This document shows positions 1-11,992 of a stretch of DNA of 64,000 nt, piece by piece. Position 1 is the first letter of the stretch. The number at the start of each line of letters is the position of its first letter. The notes below the pieces were generated by a model, which saw nothing but the letters and a program-made list of their open reading frames with translations, did no database searches and was not told the origin of the DNA. The stretch covers positions 3,970,501-4,034,500 of the forward strand of contig JARWKL010000011.1 in NCBI GenBank assembly GCA_029961685.1. The letters run 5' to 3'. A program made the translations under genes and the position numbers. The stretch is from Aristolochia californica (taxonomy: Eukaryota; Streptophyta; Magnoliopsida; Piperales; Aristolochiaceae).

Positions 1-203
1 TTTTGGAAGAACAAGGAATACGAGGAAGAAGGCTAAATTGGTTAGAGAAAATTTACATACTAATCAAATAGAGAAGGGACAAAACTAACAAAAAAAGCAA
101 GACTAACATAAACATAAATCAAAATAGAAGGGATTCAAACAATATTGAAGAAATGACATTAACTCTGTGAGTGAATAGGTCACCGTAGACCTAAACCGCA
201 CAT

Positions 204-400
204 GCTCTGATACTATGTTGGAATTTTCAAGAAGAATGGAGATGAGAGAGATTAGGGTTATAGACCCTTCTTCGCTATTTATAATGTCAACAACTTGAAA
301 ATTTACATTCATGTCCTTGATCTCTCTTAAACCCTAGGAAACAACTTTCTTAGGAATTGACTTTCCTCAAAAAAAAAATTAAACTAAATAAATTTTAATT
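204..400 (-). repeat. Copia-type LTR (3' part) with primer-binding site, minus orientation
   Basis: On the minus strand an LTR-like stretch containing TATAAATAG and an AACCCTAATC-rich leader ends in TTCCAACA. It is followed directly at 204-215 by a near-match to the initiator-Met tRNA primer site (TAGTATCAGAGC). That order (LTR end, then PBS) marks a 5' LTR reading leftwards out of the window. A diverged relative lies near 10585-10860. The outer LTR edge was not resolved. It sits in what is probably an intron of the metallophosphoesterase gene. Confidence 0.6.
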
Positions 401-504
401 ATACCATTTCCCTTGTTGCTTGATTCAGTTCCATTAGAATCTTAGTATCCATTGTTGTTAATCAAGTTTAGATGTTGTATCAATTAAACATTAAAACTGC
501 TTTT

Positions 505-960
505 CTCTGTCGGGATATGACTGAAGAAGTATATATGGAGCATCATCTTGGATTTCTTGCTCAAGGGGAGGAGAATAAGGTTTTGAATTGGAGAAGGACA
601 TTAATGCTTTAAAACAGAGTCTGTATGCTCAGTTTGACAAATTTACAACAATTGTGATGGGATTTGGTTTTAAGAGAAGCCATTCAGATCATTCACTATT
701 TTTACACAAATTGTCTACGGAAGTTGTAATCCTGATTGTCTATGTGGATGACATAGTTATATCTGGAAGTGATAGGATAGAGATTTAGGAAAACAAATCA
801 TACTTGAAGAGGTTTTCAAACAAAGGACATGGGACAACGGAAGTATTTTTTGGGCATTTAAGTGGCCTAGAGTAAAGGTGTAGTGATGTCCCAACGGAAA
901 TATATTACAGATTTGGTTGAAATAGACAGGATTGTTTGGATCAAAACTAGCAGACACACC
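505..960 (+). mobile_element. Copia reverse-transcriptase fragment, decayed
   Basis: The translated sequence resembles the Copia RT core: a TEEVYME-like start, LKQSLYAQFDKF, SDHSLFL and the catalytic block VILIVYVDDIVISG at about 721-770. Stops and frame changes follow (for example the TAG at 786-788), and the similarity fades near 960. No gag, integrase or LTRs are attached on this strand, so this is a relic. It probably lies in an intron of the metallophosphoesterase gene. Confidence 0.8.
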
Positions 961-1479
961 CATAATGAAATAAGTCGCATCATGTAAAGTGTCAAAAGTA
1001 CCCTTAAGTGACACAAAACATAATAAAGAGGAAAACTAAAACAATTATGATCATGCCATATCTCTCTAGAGAGAATAAAATGGTAACTTCTAATGGATGC
1101 AGGGACTCCTTGTAATACATTTAACAGAATCTTTGCTGCTATCAATGCCGTAGGACAAAAATAGAGGGGCTCAAAAGTGCTGTTTGAAATCCAAAACAAG
1201 GAAGCTTGTCTTATTCCATGAACAGATCTATGTATATAAAAGGCAAGGGCATCTCAAATAACTGAATTAAGGTGCATGGGTAACAGTTAAGAGAACTGAA
1301 CCAAAGTCATGAATGAGATTAAGTTAACAAAGCCAAGTACATTGGTGGTAGTAAGATAACTAAATCAATTATATTAGTATCAGGAAAAAAAAAACGGATA
1401 AATTCATCCTAATATGCTTATATGACTTCACTATATTAGACATATAAAAATAGTTCTACATGGATCTAGGCTTTTTAAG

Positions 1480-1784
1480 AGTAGTCTACATGGATCTAGG
1501 ATTAGAAAATCCTGTGCATAGTACTTGGGAAGAGACCTACTTTGCTTAGTCATTTTGTGATGGACCTGGACCCACCTCTAACATGGTATTACAGCGGGTA
1601 TTTGTACGTGGGCTTCCACCCAAACTTGTCCACATATAGGAGCAATGAAGAGGATCACATGTGAGGGAGAGTATTGGTATCCCACATGGATTTAAGATTC
1701 AAAAGAACCTAAGTTTATTACTTGGGAAGAGGCCTTCTAACTTTAGCTAGTCATTTTGGGATGGACTTGTACCCAACTTTAATA
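1480..1784 (+). mobile_element. Degenerate TRIM-like miniature LTR element
   Basis: Two diverged direct repeats of about 105-113 bp (about 1480-1583 and 1672-1784) share a CACATGGAT-type start, a CTTGGGAAGAG core and a block reading TAGTCATTTTGnGATGGAC followed by CCCA. Just after the first copy is a primer-site-like TGGTATTACAGC (1584-1595). Just before the second is a purine tract, GTGAGGGAGAG (1661-1671). The internal part is under 90 bp and non-coding. The repeats are homologous to the better-preserved element at 34315-34736, which supports the call. Confidence 0.65.
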
Positions 1785-2603
1785 ACAAAAAAAGGAAATG
1801 ATTAAGGTACCTTTAAAAATGGTATAAATGGTATAAGTGCCATTTTCTACATTCTCATATACAGTTTGTGTCCACTTCCCTGGCCTATCTTACTTAGAGA
1901 GCAAGTTTGGGTTGTTTCTATCTATAGAAAAAGGAAGCTTCACATGGATAGCATCAAGAACAAAAGAACACCCAATTGTTTTCTTTATCCTGTTTTAGAG
2001 TGTTATAACCTGTGTTTTTTATTCTGTTTTATTTTGTGTTAACATCTTTTGGCCCTAATGCCCTTATTGAATATTTCTGTCCATCAATAACTTACCTTCT
2101 CATGGTTCAGTTTTTTTTAAATTGAAATTACAAGGATGAGGATAACAAAAGTTGCTAAAACAAATCGAGCCAAAACTAAACAGGGCCAGCAACAGTACAA
2201 ATAACAACCAGACATCAAAGGCCAGCAACGATGAAAAAATTGAAAGAAAAGAAAAAAAACAAACTCTATCAACCAGTATCAATGGCCAAGTCCATAAGTG
2301 TTGCTCTCCCAAGGTGTCAGCCTTCCGATTTGGGCTTCTAATGGTTTAATATAGTTATAAGAAAAGGGTTCAATGTTGATATGGGTGATTAATTTGGTTA
2401 GTTGGAATTGGACTCTTTAGTTTGTGTGTTGTTGTGGCTGGGAAGAGTCACTAAGAAATCTTCACAAGGGCATAACTTGTTGAAGGCAGATAAGGAGTTC
2501 ATTCAAAAACCGATCAACAAGAAAATAAGAAGAATTATTTCAAACATGAATACTGCAAACCTTTATTATTATTATTTTTTTAAACTTTTATTGATATTTG
2601 TAG

Positions 2604-5600
2604 GTACCAAAATTATCTCAGTGATGAAACTTCCCAGCGTTTACTTGATTCGATAAAACCGGTATGTGACCTCCTTTTTTCATTTTCCATTGGGTGTTGG
2701 GGGTGGGGGGGTTGGGTTCTGGTTGTTGGTGAACTGCACTCAACTAATATTTTAAAAATATTTGACCACCAAAAAACTAGTTTTATAAGTGAACTGAGGT
2801 GGAAAATATGGTGGATTCTTCTGCTACCTTATGGAAAACAAATTGGAAGGAGCTAATTCTCTAGCTGACTCATTAGCCAAACAAGGAGTTTCCCTTCAAT
2901 CCCTTGTTGTTACAGGAGATTTTCTTGCTTAGGCTGTCCTTTGTTCTTGCTTTCTCTTGAACGGAGTCTTTCATAAAAAATAAAAATAAAAGGTTGTCAA
3001 TCAACTGCATTTGTTCAATATAATAATTGCTTTTACAGGTACTTGTCTTATCAGGCCATGATCATGATCAGTGCACAGTTACACACGAGATGCCTTTTGG
3101 GGTGGTGACAGAGGTAAAAAGTGCACTTAATTGATTTGCATTTGACACATCTATTTTATGTATTCCATCTTGATGATCATCGTTGGAGCCTTAGCCCAAC
3201 AATATAGGTATTATCTGCATGCGTACTCCTCCATTCTGCTCTATCATGCTTGATTGTCTTTTTTAATGATGGAGAACCAAGTGTACAAGAATATGGGCAT
3301 AAGACCCACATGAAGACAATTAAAACAAAATAACAAAAGTGTAAAAAACGAAATACAATAGATTTACAGCTAGGTAGGGAAACTCACAACAAGCTGTTCA
3401 AGGGAGATCCTACCCACAACTAGGGAATCTGCCTTTGTATTTCCTGAACAAGTATGTGCTGCCAATTTAGATGAATTGCCTATTGAATCGTCAAGGAGGT
3501 TCAACTGTCCCCTTTCCCCAGGATATTACAAACATGGTATCACCGATACAAACCCGATATAAACGAATGTCCTTAAGGGTAGCTATTACTTCTGCCATTG
3601 TAGAATCCATTTCACCAATCGAACCTGAAAATGTAAGAAGAGGGGCACCCTCATGATTTTTGGTAAACCAACTCCACCTGGTCCTAGACTGCCTTTAGAG
3701 ATCTCATAAAAAAATGGAACGAGAGGGACGAAGAGCAGTTGTGGAAGAGTGAGGGAAGACAAGAGAAAATGATCAGTGACCTGCGAGACATGAGAACCAG
3801 CAGAATGGAATTGGAGCGAGTGGCAGGGACTGCGGCAAAGGGGAAACAGTGGACTCTGAACATCTTTGCTCAGACGGTAACACTTGAGGCAGCTTGCCTG
3901 AGCTGGACACGAGTTCCTGTCGGAGCGATGTTTTAAGGACCAAAGGTGATTGGACAACTATTCGACAGAAAAGGAACCTGTCACTAATCCAAGTAGCTTC
4001 CAGATCTCCTACGGAAGCACCACGCTCACTATGGCTGCATTGGAATGGGAAACTGGACCAATCATCCGAATTACGGTAAGGAACAGAGACAAGAGCTCCT
4101 TCATCTCTGCCTCTGGAGCGGCATTATCATCCTTCCCCACTGTTTGAGCGTGTAACCTCTGGCTCAGAGTCATGCAGATGCTCGAAGGAGGTCTGGATAG
4201 GCTGCTACATCTTCTACCTCTCTGTAACCGATATCGTGGCAAGAGGGAATGCAAAATGATTCAGTGTCGTGGAGATGTAATCATGGCACGTCTTTACATC
4301 CCTGAAAATATTGCATCTCACTTCGGTTGGGATGTCTTCCTCAACTATCTGCGGGATCTCTCCCCTTACCAAACACCCAATTCCCCCCCCCTCCCCCCCC
4401 CCCCCCCATTAGTGATACTCAGAGCAACTCACCATCACTTCCACCTCCGCCTTTGCTGCATTTACCTCCTGTCCCCCCAGGCCCACCCAACCAGTTCTTG
4501 CCACTCCCCAAGATGAGGACTTACCACATCACCCCAACATTAACCTACCCCCTCAATCCCTCTGCACTGGGCAAGCCGAACTGTCTCTATCTCTGAGTGT
4601 AATTGTTAACCGCAGTTGTGATGGACCCCAATGGCGAACTGGTTCACCTCCCAGCTGTGACTCGAATATCGACCCTGCCTTTCTTTCTTGGGCCCCTTTG
4701 AATGGCTCGTCCATTTCTGTTCGCCCAACGATAAATCCATGGCCCTTAAACTCTCTCCCTGTGGCTACATTGGCATCTCCGGTATCAAAGAATGGTCAAC
4801 AATGCCTCCTACTAGTACTTTTGGACAATGTTTTTAGCACTGCTATTTTCGGCATATTGATGAAGCTTGACAACACAACAGCCCAGCGGCATCAAGTGGA
4901 TTTTGTCAAGCTCCTCATCAACCCGAGCAGACACTAGCCGGGGCATTCTTTTCACAAGATAACTGTCGATTAGGCTTGGTTCTGGATCAAAATCATGTTT
5001 GATGACCTCGGTGACCTCCGACGCTCAAACGGGAGCTGCAATCCTTCTAAACTCAGAGGTTGGTGCTATGACTCACTGTGTCATAACCAAGTCATGCCAC
5101 CCTTGCAGCCTACTTAGCCGCTATCTCTGGTATGGAACACTGTAACCTGTCTCCATGGTTCCCTTTCCCCGGAAAAATTCAAACTCACCCCTCTGAACCA
5201 ACCACCTACCACCCCCAACGGTCCCAACAAAGCTGACAATATTCTGATTGGCTTGACAACCCAACTAAACCAGGTCTGTGTAACCCATGAGTCTCCCATA
5301 GTTCGAAACTCAAACCTGCCTTCCCTGCACTATGAAGATGCAACTACCCCTGCTGACAACATCTTTCTCCCTCCTGTTTGCCAGCCCAACACTAATCAAA
5401 CTCCCCTCAATTATCCCCCCACCAACTTCCCAACCGCCGCCCACCAGATTAACAGAACCCCCTCATACCTGTCATGATGAAGAGCATTATCTGGACACTG
5501 GGCATCTCTTAGCAGCGTCCTCGCTGAACATCTGGTTCCCCTCCCTTCAAGACAACATAACTCCTTCATTGCTACCAGGCCCTCCCACCCCTATTTATAG

Positions 5601-8600
5601 ACAAAACACTACCATGACCACCCCAATTGCCTGTCCCACGAATGGACACACCCCTTAAGCACTTCAAACTATCCCTTCAACATCAAATCAGCTGCTGACA
5701 CCAACCTCCTGCGCCCAACCAGACCACCCAGATTCATCAACCACCCCCCCCCCCCGACCTTTGCCTGCTACATACCAGAAACGAAGGAAAGGGCAACCCA
5801 GAAAGCTTCTGTACGCTGAGTCCAGTACTCAAACCCATTACCCCACTGACCCAAGCTCTGGAAGATTGATCTTCCCTCCTTCTGGAGATTGTTCTTTTAG
5901 ATTCATTGTCGAGCTTCAAACTGAAAGACACAAGTATGATGATGAAACGTAGCAGCAAATGATGGAATTGGCCAAGTTAATGGGTGTTGTCTATACTAGT
6001 AATCTCCCCCACGACGAGGGCCCTTCAGTGGAAAAACCAAATCAGAAATGATCATAGTGTTGTGGAATATTCTTGGAATTGGGATGTCAAGGAAGTGAGT
6101 GTCAATCAGATGTCTCTTCACCACTCCGAGCCCTCTGTTGCATCCTCCAAGAAACAAAAGCGTAGAGCATGAATGATTCTATTGCTGGGGACCTATGGCA
6201 TTGCAACAATTTGGAGTAGAAAGCCATTGATGCCATCAGACACTTTGGTGGCCCTTTGATCCTCTGGAATACCATCACCATTGATGTCCTTGACTCCATC
6301 TCGGGCCTCCTCGTGTTGGCCTGAGAGTCCATGATAAATGTTCTGGCGGTATTTGGTGTCTGGAAGGGATTTATGGTCCTACCAGATATCAAGACAAGAT
6401 GTTTCTGTGATGAACTTCTCAGCCTTCTTCATGGTTGACAGCTACCTTGGCTCCATGTTGGTGACTTCAACTCCATTAGATTCTGCAATGAAAAGTTGCC
6501 CCCAGCCAGCTGTATCACTTCCTCAATGCAGGGATACATCAACTTCATCGGTAGGTGTGATTTGGAGGAAATTATTCTCTCCAGTAAATCTTTTACCTGG
6601 TCAATTGGACAGTATCCCCTTATCCTATCAAAACTGGATAGGTTCCTTGCCAACAGTGATTGGCTAAGACTTTATTGAAATGCAATTGCGAGAATGCTTG
6701 ATCATGCTGCTTCTGATCACTGGCCAATTTTACTTGATTCTCAGTTTGGGTGGTGGTAGTGGGGGCCATCCCCTTTCAAATTTGAGAACTCTTGGTTGAA
6801 AGACGAGGGATTTGATATTGTTATTTCTGATTGGTGGCACAACTTAAATGTGATTGGCCCTGGCGGATAGATCCTTCCCTTAAAGCTGAAGATGTTAAAA
6901 GATTAAATTGAAGCACTGGTCCTTAGAACGTTGCTCTGCCAAAACTGCTTAAAGGGTTTCCCTCCTAACTCAGATTGTTGACCTGGTTGCGATTAAAGAG
7001 CAAAGGTGCCTTTCTTCCATTGAATTCTTTAACAGTATTTCTCTTCAAAACTAATGTCAAACTCTGGCCTACAATGAAAGGACACATTGGAAACAACGTG
7101 CTCATTTTAAAATGATTGTTTGAGGGTAATGCAAACTCAGTTTTTCCATGTTGTTGCTTCGGCGGGGAGGGCTAACCAAATTACCTCATTATGCATTAAA
7201 ATGAAGTAATGTTGGATAGAACCTCCATAACCAATGCTTTAGTGAGTTTCTTTTCATTACTATACTTGGAAGATTGCACAAGCTGACCTAGAGTTCAGCA
7301 CATCCGCTTTCCAGGATCTCCCTTGTTGTTGCCTCTTTTCCTTGAGCTCCCCTTCTCTACATGGAAGTGGGGAATGCTAGACTAGGCTTACCTTGTGACC
7401 ATGCCCCTTGGCTCCAACGACGAGTTCTACAAGTTGAGTTGGCCAATCATAAGAGAGGATATTATTACTATAGCTCATGACTTTCACCGCAGAGGCATAT
7501 CATATTAGAGCATGGGCACTTCCTTCATTGCACCCATCCCAAGAAGACAAACGTGGAGGGGTCGGTGGATTTCCAACCTATCAATCTGGTCACTAGCAAA
7601 AACAAGATCATTGACTGTCTTTTGGCTCATCACCTAAAGGCAGTCCTCCCATTGGTAATCCATCTCGATCAATGTGCCTTCATTAAGGGGAGGAAAATTC
7701 TCGAGATCATTGACTTCTTTAAGAGATCCGACTTGCCATAATTTACTCTCAAACTTGAATTAGAAAAAGGCTTTTGACAGAGTCAATTGGAGTCTACTTG
7801 ATGATTTACTTGGGCATATGGGATTTGGGCAAAAATGGAGGTTTTGGATCAACAACTGTATATCCTTGGCATCCTACTCCCTTCTCAATGGTACAATTCG
7901 TGGCTACAAGGGTTCCCATGGTATCAAGCAAGGTGATCCTCTCTCCCACATGTTCTTTAACGTTGTTGTTGAATACCTATCCTCAATGATGTATTCGACA
8001 AAAGATGCTGGTTGGATCTGCCCTATTGCCACTCAAGTTGAATTCGATATCCCCATCCTTCAATTTGCTGGTGACACAATTTGTTTTGGAGAAGGCACCA
8101 TGGGTCAAATTCGAAAAATTAAAGCATTACTTGGTCTCTTCGAACTCTCCTCGGGGGAACGAATCAATTGGCACAAGACTGCTCTCCTTGGCTATCACAT
8201 CAACTCTGTGGATCTACGCTCTATAACTGATTACCTTTGTCTGCTCTTTGGCCTCTTCCCCTTTCACCTATCTTAGGCTTCCCCTATTTGATAGCGGACC
8301 TCAGAAAAATCTATGGAACCAATGGTGGAAAGGCTCGAGCAGTGGCTTGCCACTTGGCGAGGAAAGCTTCTCTCTAATGCTGGAAGACTCACTTTACTCA
8401 ATTCATGCGTCACAAGGCTCCCAAACTACTACTTATTCTTCATGTTGTATCTCGCTCAATTTGCAATCATATTGAAGTCATTAAGAGACAGTTCCTCTGG
8501 AGGGGTTCTGATGACACTTTCAGATATTACCTTGTTAATTGGAAGGAGGTATGCATGCCTAGATCCTTGGGTGGCCTCAACATTGGCCTTACCAAGGATA

Positions 8601-11600
8601 TGAATCATGCTTTGCTACTTAAATGGTTTTGGAAGTTCAACAATTGCACAAGTAGCTTGTGAAGGCCCATGATCGCCTTGAAACTTCAGTGGCATGGAGA
8701 TTAGTGGATTTGGGTGGGGGAAAGCACCTCTGTATGTCCACACTATGGAGATCTTTCTCCTCCCTCCTTCCTATATTTGAAGCAGCAGCGTGTTTCTTTG
8801 TGGGAAATGTGTGCAGAATCGAGCTTTGGAACGATTGGTGGTGTGGATCTGGGCCCATCAAGGAACAATACAGCACACTACTTCCGATCACTTTACGCCA
8901 AGACATATCCATTGCTGATAGTTGAGACTCCAGTGCCTGGAATCCCCATTTTAGGTGTGGTCTTAATGAATTGAAGCCTCGGATGTTTGCCACCTCCTTT
9001 TTGACTTTGACTCCATCAAAATCAGAAACCACATCCCTGACAAGATGACTTGGCTCTCAGCAGATATGGCATATGATTGGCTTATGCTCACATTGGGGTA
9101 TGGACCTCTAGCAGCACCGAACATGAAGCCGCTATTACATGGAAGCTTTCGGCCCCTCATAAAATCAGATTCTTCATATGGACCGCTTGTCTGAACAAGA
9201 TCATCACTGTGGATAACCTTTATAGGAGTGGCTCTCTTAGCCCATGCGAACTTTGGCCTCTCTGCAACGTTGAAGATGAGAATGTTAGCCACCTCCTTCA
9301 TTGCCCATATTCCTGGCGAGTGTGGATGGTCATTCTTCAGCGCATTGGTCTTCAGGTTTGTCTTCACAATGACCTTATCAGGACTTGTCTGCTCCTCTTG
9401 ACGATTACTATCTCCAAAATTGGCAAGCTCCTCCTTTCCGCGTGCCTCGCCCACAACTTGTGGTGCCTTGGGCTTGAGCGAAATAACCGAAGATTCAATA
9501 GTAAATTTGGAAGTGTGGATGACACAATCAGCAACATCATTGGGTTCATTTCTTCTTGGCTTCATACCAGGAAGGAAATTGCTTCCCTCTCGGGTGTCCC
9601 TCTTGGGATTAATTGGCGTGTTGTAGCCCAAATGCCCGCCTCTTCCAGATCTCCCACCATGATAGAATGAAGTCTCCTCCTTCTGGTATTATCAAAGTCA
9701 ATTTTGACGGCAGCGCCCTCGGCAGCCCCAGTGTTGTGGGCTTTGGTGGCATTTTCCGGACTCTAGTGCCTCTCCCCTTATCACTTACTCGGGACCCTTG
9801 GGAATTGCTGATTCTACCTCAACGAAAGTTTTTGCCCTTCTCCAAGGGCTTATTATCTTTCAGAATCACCTTATGGCCCTTTGCTTATTAAGGGTGATTT
9901 TGAAGTTGTTATTGGTTGGTGCTCTGCCTTAGTGTTGCCCTAGGAGACATTGGAATGAATTGTTTTGTTTTTTATATCACTTCTGTAATCACTTGCTTTT
10001 GGTCCCATGTTGCTAGATCAGCAAATTCTTTTGCTTACAAACTTGCAAAGCGAGGGGTCTCCCTCCAATCTCTTTTTATAAAAGGTGTGAACCCCTAAGG
10101 TTGTTGTTTGATCTATTTCAACAACAACAAAAAAAAGGTTGTTGTTTTACTTTTCCTTTGCAATAAAATCGCCCCATTTCAAAAAAAGAAAAAGAAAATA
10201 GTGATAATAATCACTGAATTAAGAATTTGAATCAGACTGTAGGAAAAATTTCAACCACTTATGGTCTTTCAAGCAGAGACAAACCAAATTGGGTCAATTA
10301 GAGTTCAAACAAAGCCAAAACCACCTAACAGCAATAGCAAACCCAAATTGCTGGTTTCTTACTGGTTTCAGGAGTTAGAATAGGACATGAGCTATAAGCA
10401 GAACAGCCAATGAGAGAGAAGAAGACTCATCTAATCCTAAAAATAAACACAAACCAAAAATACTAAAGCCAAGGGGAACAGGAAGCATAGTGCAGTATGG
10501 CATTAGAGAAGAAATTGAGAAAGCTACATCTATCTTTCTTCTTCTTTTCCTTCTCCATCAGAACTGTTGCTGCTTTGGAACCATTTGACATTTGTAAAAC
10601 TGAAGTGTGAGAGAAATTAGGGTTAAGAGAACCCTCTCCCCTATTTATAACTCAATCAATAGCAAAAAGTTCAATAGTGTCTCTACTCTCCTTGAACCCT
10701 AGGAATCTAGTTTCTAAAATAAAACACTTTCGTACTAAAGAAAAACAAAATACACTTAGAAAACTACGACTTCTAACAATCTTTTCCCCCAATCTATACC
10801 AAATCAAATCCTTAGCTACTCTACCTGCACTTGTAAACCTATAAATACCAACCATAGTTTACATGTATATTTTTCTCATGCTTTTGTTCCTATTTTATTA
10901 ATTCCTTGATACGCTGTTTGTGTATATTTTTACTAGCTTCATTTCTCACCCATGTTATTTATTATAAGGGACTATTGATGCATATATTATTGTTATACCT
11001 TGTTATGCAGCATACACTAGGGACTTTGAGTTGGCAACAAGGTAACTTTTATCCATCCTTCATGTTACTATCTACGACTGCGTTGACATCTTCAAACGGA
11101 AGTATCACTACAGAAGATGCAGTATCTGTTCAGTTATGTTTTCTTCCGTGGCAAACACACATATACATTTGGTAAGTCATTGACATCATAAGAATGACAA
11201 TTGGGATGTTTCTCAACTGACTTTGTGGTGGACTTATTCCAAATCCGTACCTATTCAATGCTATTATGATCATTCTTTTTGACTTGTTAGATTCTGGAAT
11301 TTAAATATTGTCTACCAGGTACCTTTTCCTGTTTGCAGTGACCATACTTCTCTTACTTTCTTGGCCAACAAATGGCCTGGGAGCCTGGGTTGATTATAAC
11401 CATTTTGTTGGATTCCTCGAGAGAGCAATTAGAGGCAGCTTTGGAAGCGCTTCCAAAGAAAAAGATGAGGATGATAACTGTGACTATGAAATGATTTGGG
11501 ATGCAGAAGGGGCAATGCATCTGGTCAAGAAAGCCGTAACGAAGGTCCCGATTACAAATTCGAGCATTTCAGGACCTACTGGGAGGTACATATGGTCATT

Positions 11601-11992
11601 GATATTGGTTGGAGAACTAAGCTTCCCATTTGCATCTTATGCTACTTTCTTTGAAACAACAATCTACCTTTCAAGATTCATTATTTACTCTCATTTTTTC
11701 TTGGTGATAATTGTATTCTGTGGTTAATTGCAGAGGTAGTGCTGTGGTGCGGCCAGCGGCAAAGAAACATGCCAGTCAAGACTCAGGTCCTTCCCTGACA
11801 GTCGATATGAATTCAGACTTGAAGTTGGATGTTGATTCAGGAAGAGTTTCAGCACCACGAGTGACTAATAAATCATGCAGCAGACGGATACTGCAACGAT
11901 TAATCAGGATGCTTAGACTGCTGATGGTGATTGCTGCTCTTAATGTTCCTCTATATATGATGCTGTTGTTTAAGGATTGGCTGGACCTATGA
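2604..11992 (+). CDS. Calcineurin-like metallophosphoesterase (Cdc1/PGAP5 type), 3' exons; 5' end outside window
   Basis: Five exons were read from GT-AG borders with matching phases: 2604-2661, 3039-3113, 11011-11171, 11319-11585 and 11734-11992 (TGA 11990-11992), about 273 codons. The second exon carries GHDH (3054-3065), the late metal-ligand motif of the calcineurin phosphoesterase fold. The third begins HTLGTLSWQQGN and continues YPSFMLL, as I recall from plant proteins of the At1g53710 group. The fourth starts with a membrane segment (about 11320-11370), continues with an acidic K/D/E loop, and the last ends in a second hydrophobic segment (about 11911-11970). Family members are membrane-bound phosphoesterases. 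The yeast and animal relatives act in GPI-anchor processing in the secretory pathway; that role here is inference. The N-terminal catalytic motifs must lie left of position 1. The intron between 3113 and 11011 is 7.9 kb and filled by LINE sequence. No coding damage is seen in the five exons. Confidence 0.85.
2735..2997 (+). mobile_element. LINE 3'-end fragment (RNase H tail plus A-rich tail)
   Basis: This short intron (2662-3038) holds a piece whose translation ends ANSLADSLAKQGVSLQSL, the C-terminal end of plant LINE RNase H domains. A stop follows, then an A-rich tail near 2977-2992. The same ending occurs at 10018-10080 and 43526-43600. It is a 5'-truncated insertion on the same strand as the host gene. 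Confidence 0.75.
3258..3660 (-). mobile_element. LINE 3' fragment, minus strand
   Basis: The piece starts with a short T run (a poly-A tail read from the minus strand). It then shows a decayed RNase H tail region similar in layout to 34870-34930: a CTA/GGGA-AACT/CA-CAAGGTGTT-like block. No intact frame remains. It abuts the large plus-strand LINE that follows. The boundary near 3660 is approximate. Confidence 0.45.
3660..10198 (+). mobile_element. Near full-length decayed LINE (L1-like, with RNase H)
   Basis: Plus-strand order fits plant L1 elements. An ORF1 region at about 3940-5950 includes a nucleic-acid-binding-like part (IMARLYIPE, near 4283-4309) and a long proline/poly-C stretch. An endonuclease-like start lies near 6060. 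The reverse transcriptase at about 7550-8280 shows FQPINLVT, LDQCAFIKGR, KAFDRVNW, GIKQGDPLS and a mutated FAGD box in place of FADD. A zinc-binding/connection region follows at 8550-9650 (SLGGLNIG, FIWTACLNK), then RNase H at about 9690-10098 (VNFDGSALG, ending SLQSLFIKG) and an A-rich tail to 10198. Many stops and frameshifts make it inactive. It accounts for most of a 7.9-kb intron of the metallophosphoesterase gene. Confidence 0.85.
10570..10860 (-). repeat. Diverged Copia-type LTR, minus orientation
   Basis: On the minus strand this region has the plan of the 216-400 LTR: CTAGGGTTC, a TATAAATAGGGG box, an AACCCTAATTTCTC leader, then a degenerate primer-site-like sequence near 10573-10590. 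It lies between the LINE tail and the next metallophosphoesterase exon (11011). Its partner LTR and its coding part were not found. Confidence 0.4.

Noticed and set aside
1..2603. Search for further upstream metallophosphoesterase exons
   Set aside because: No segment with the early metal-binding motifs (GD-D, GNH-type) was found between the Copia, TRIM and intron sequence. The remaining exons must lie left of the window.
3739..6678. Numerous short frames between 3.7 and 6.7 kb taken as separate genes
   Set aside because: They are frame-shifted pieces of one LINE ORF1/endonuclease region. The poly-C runs produce artificial proline frames.
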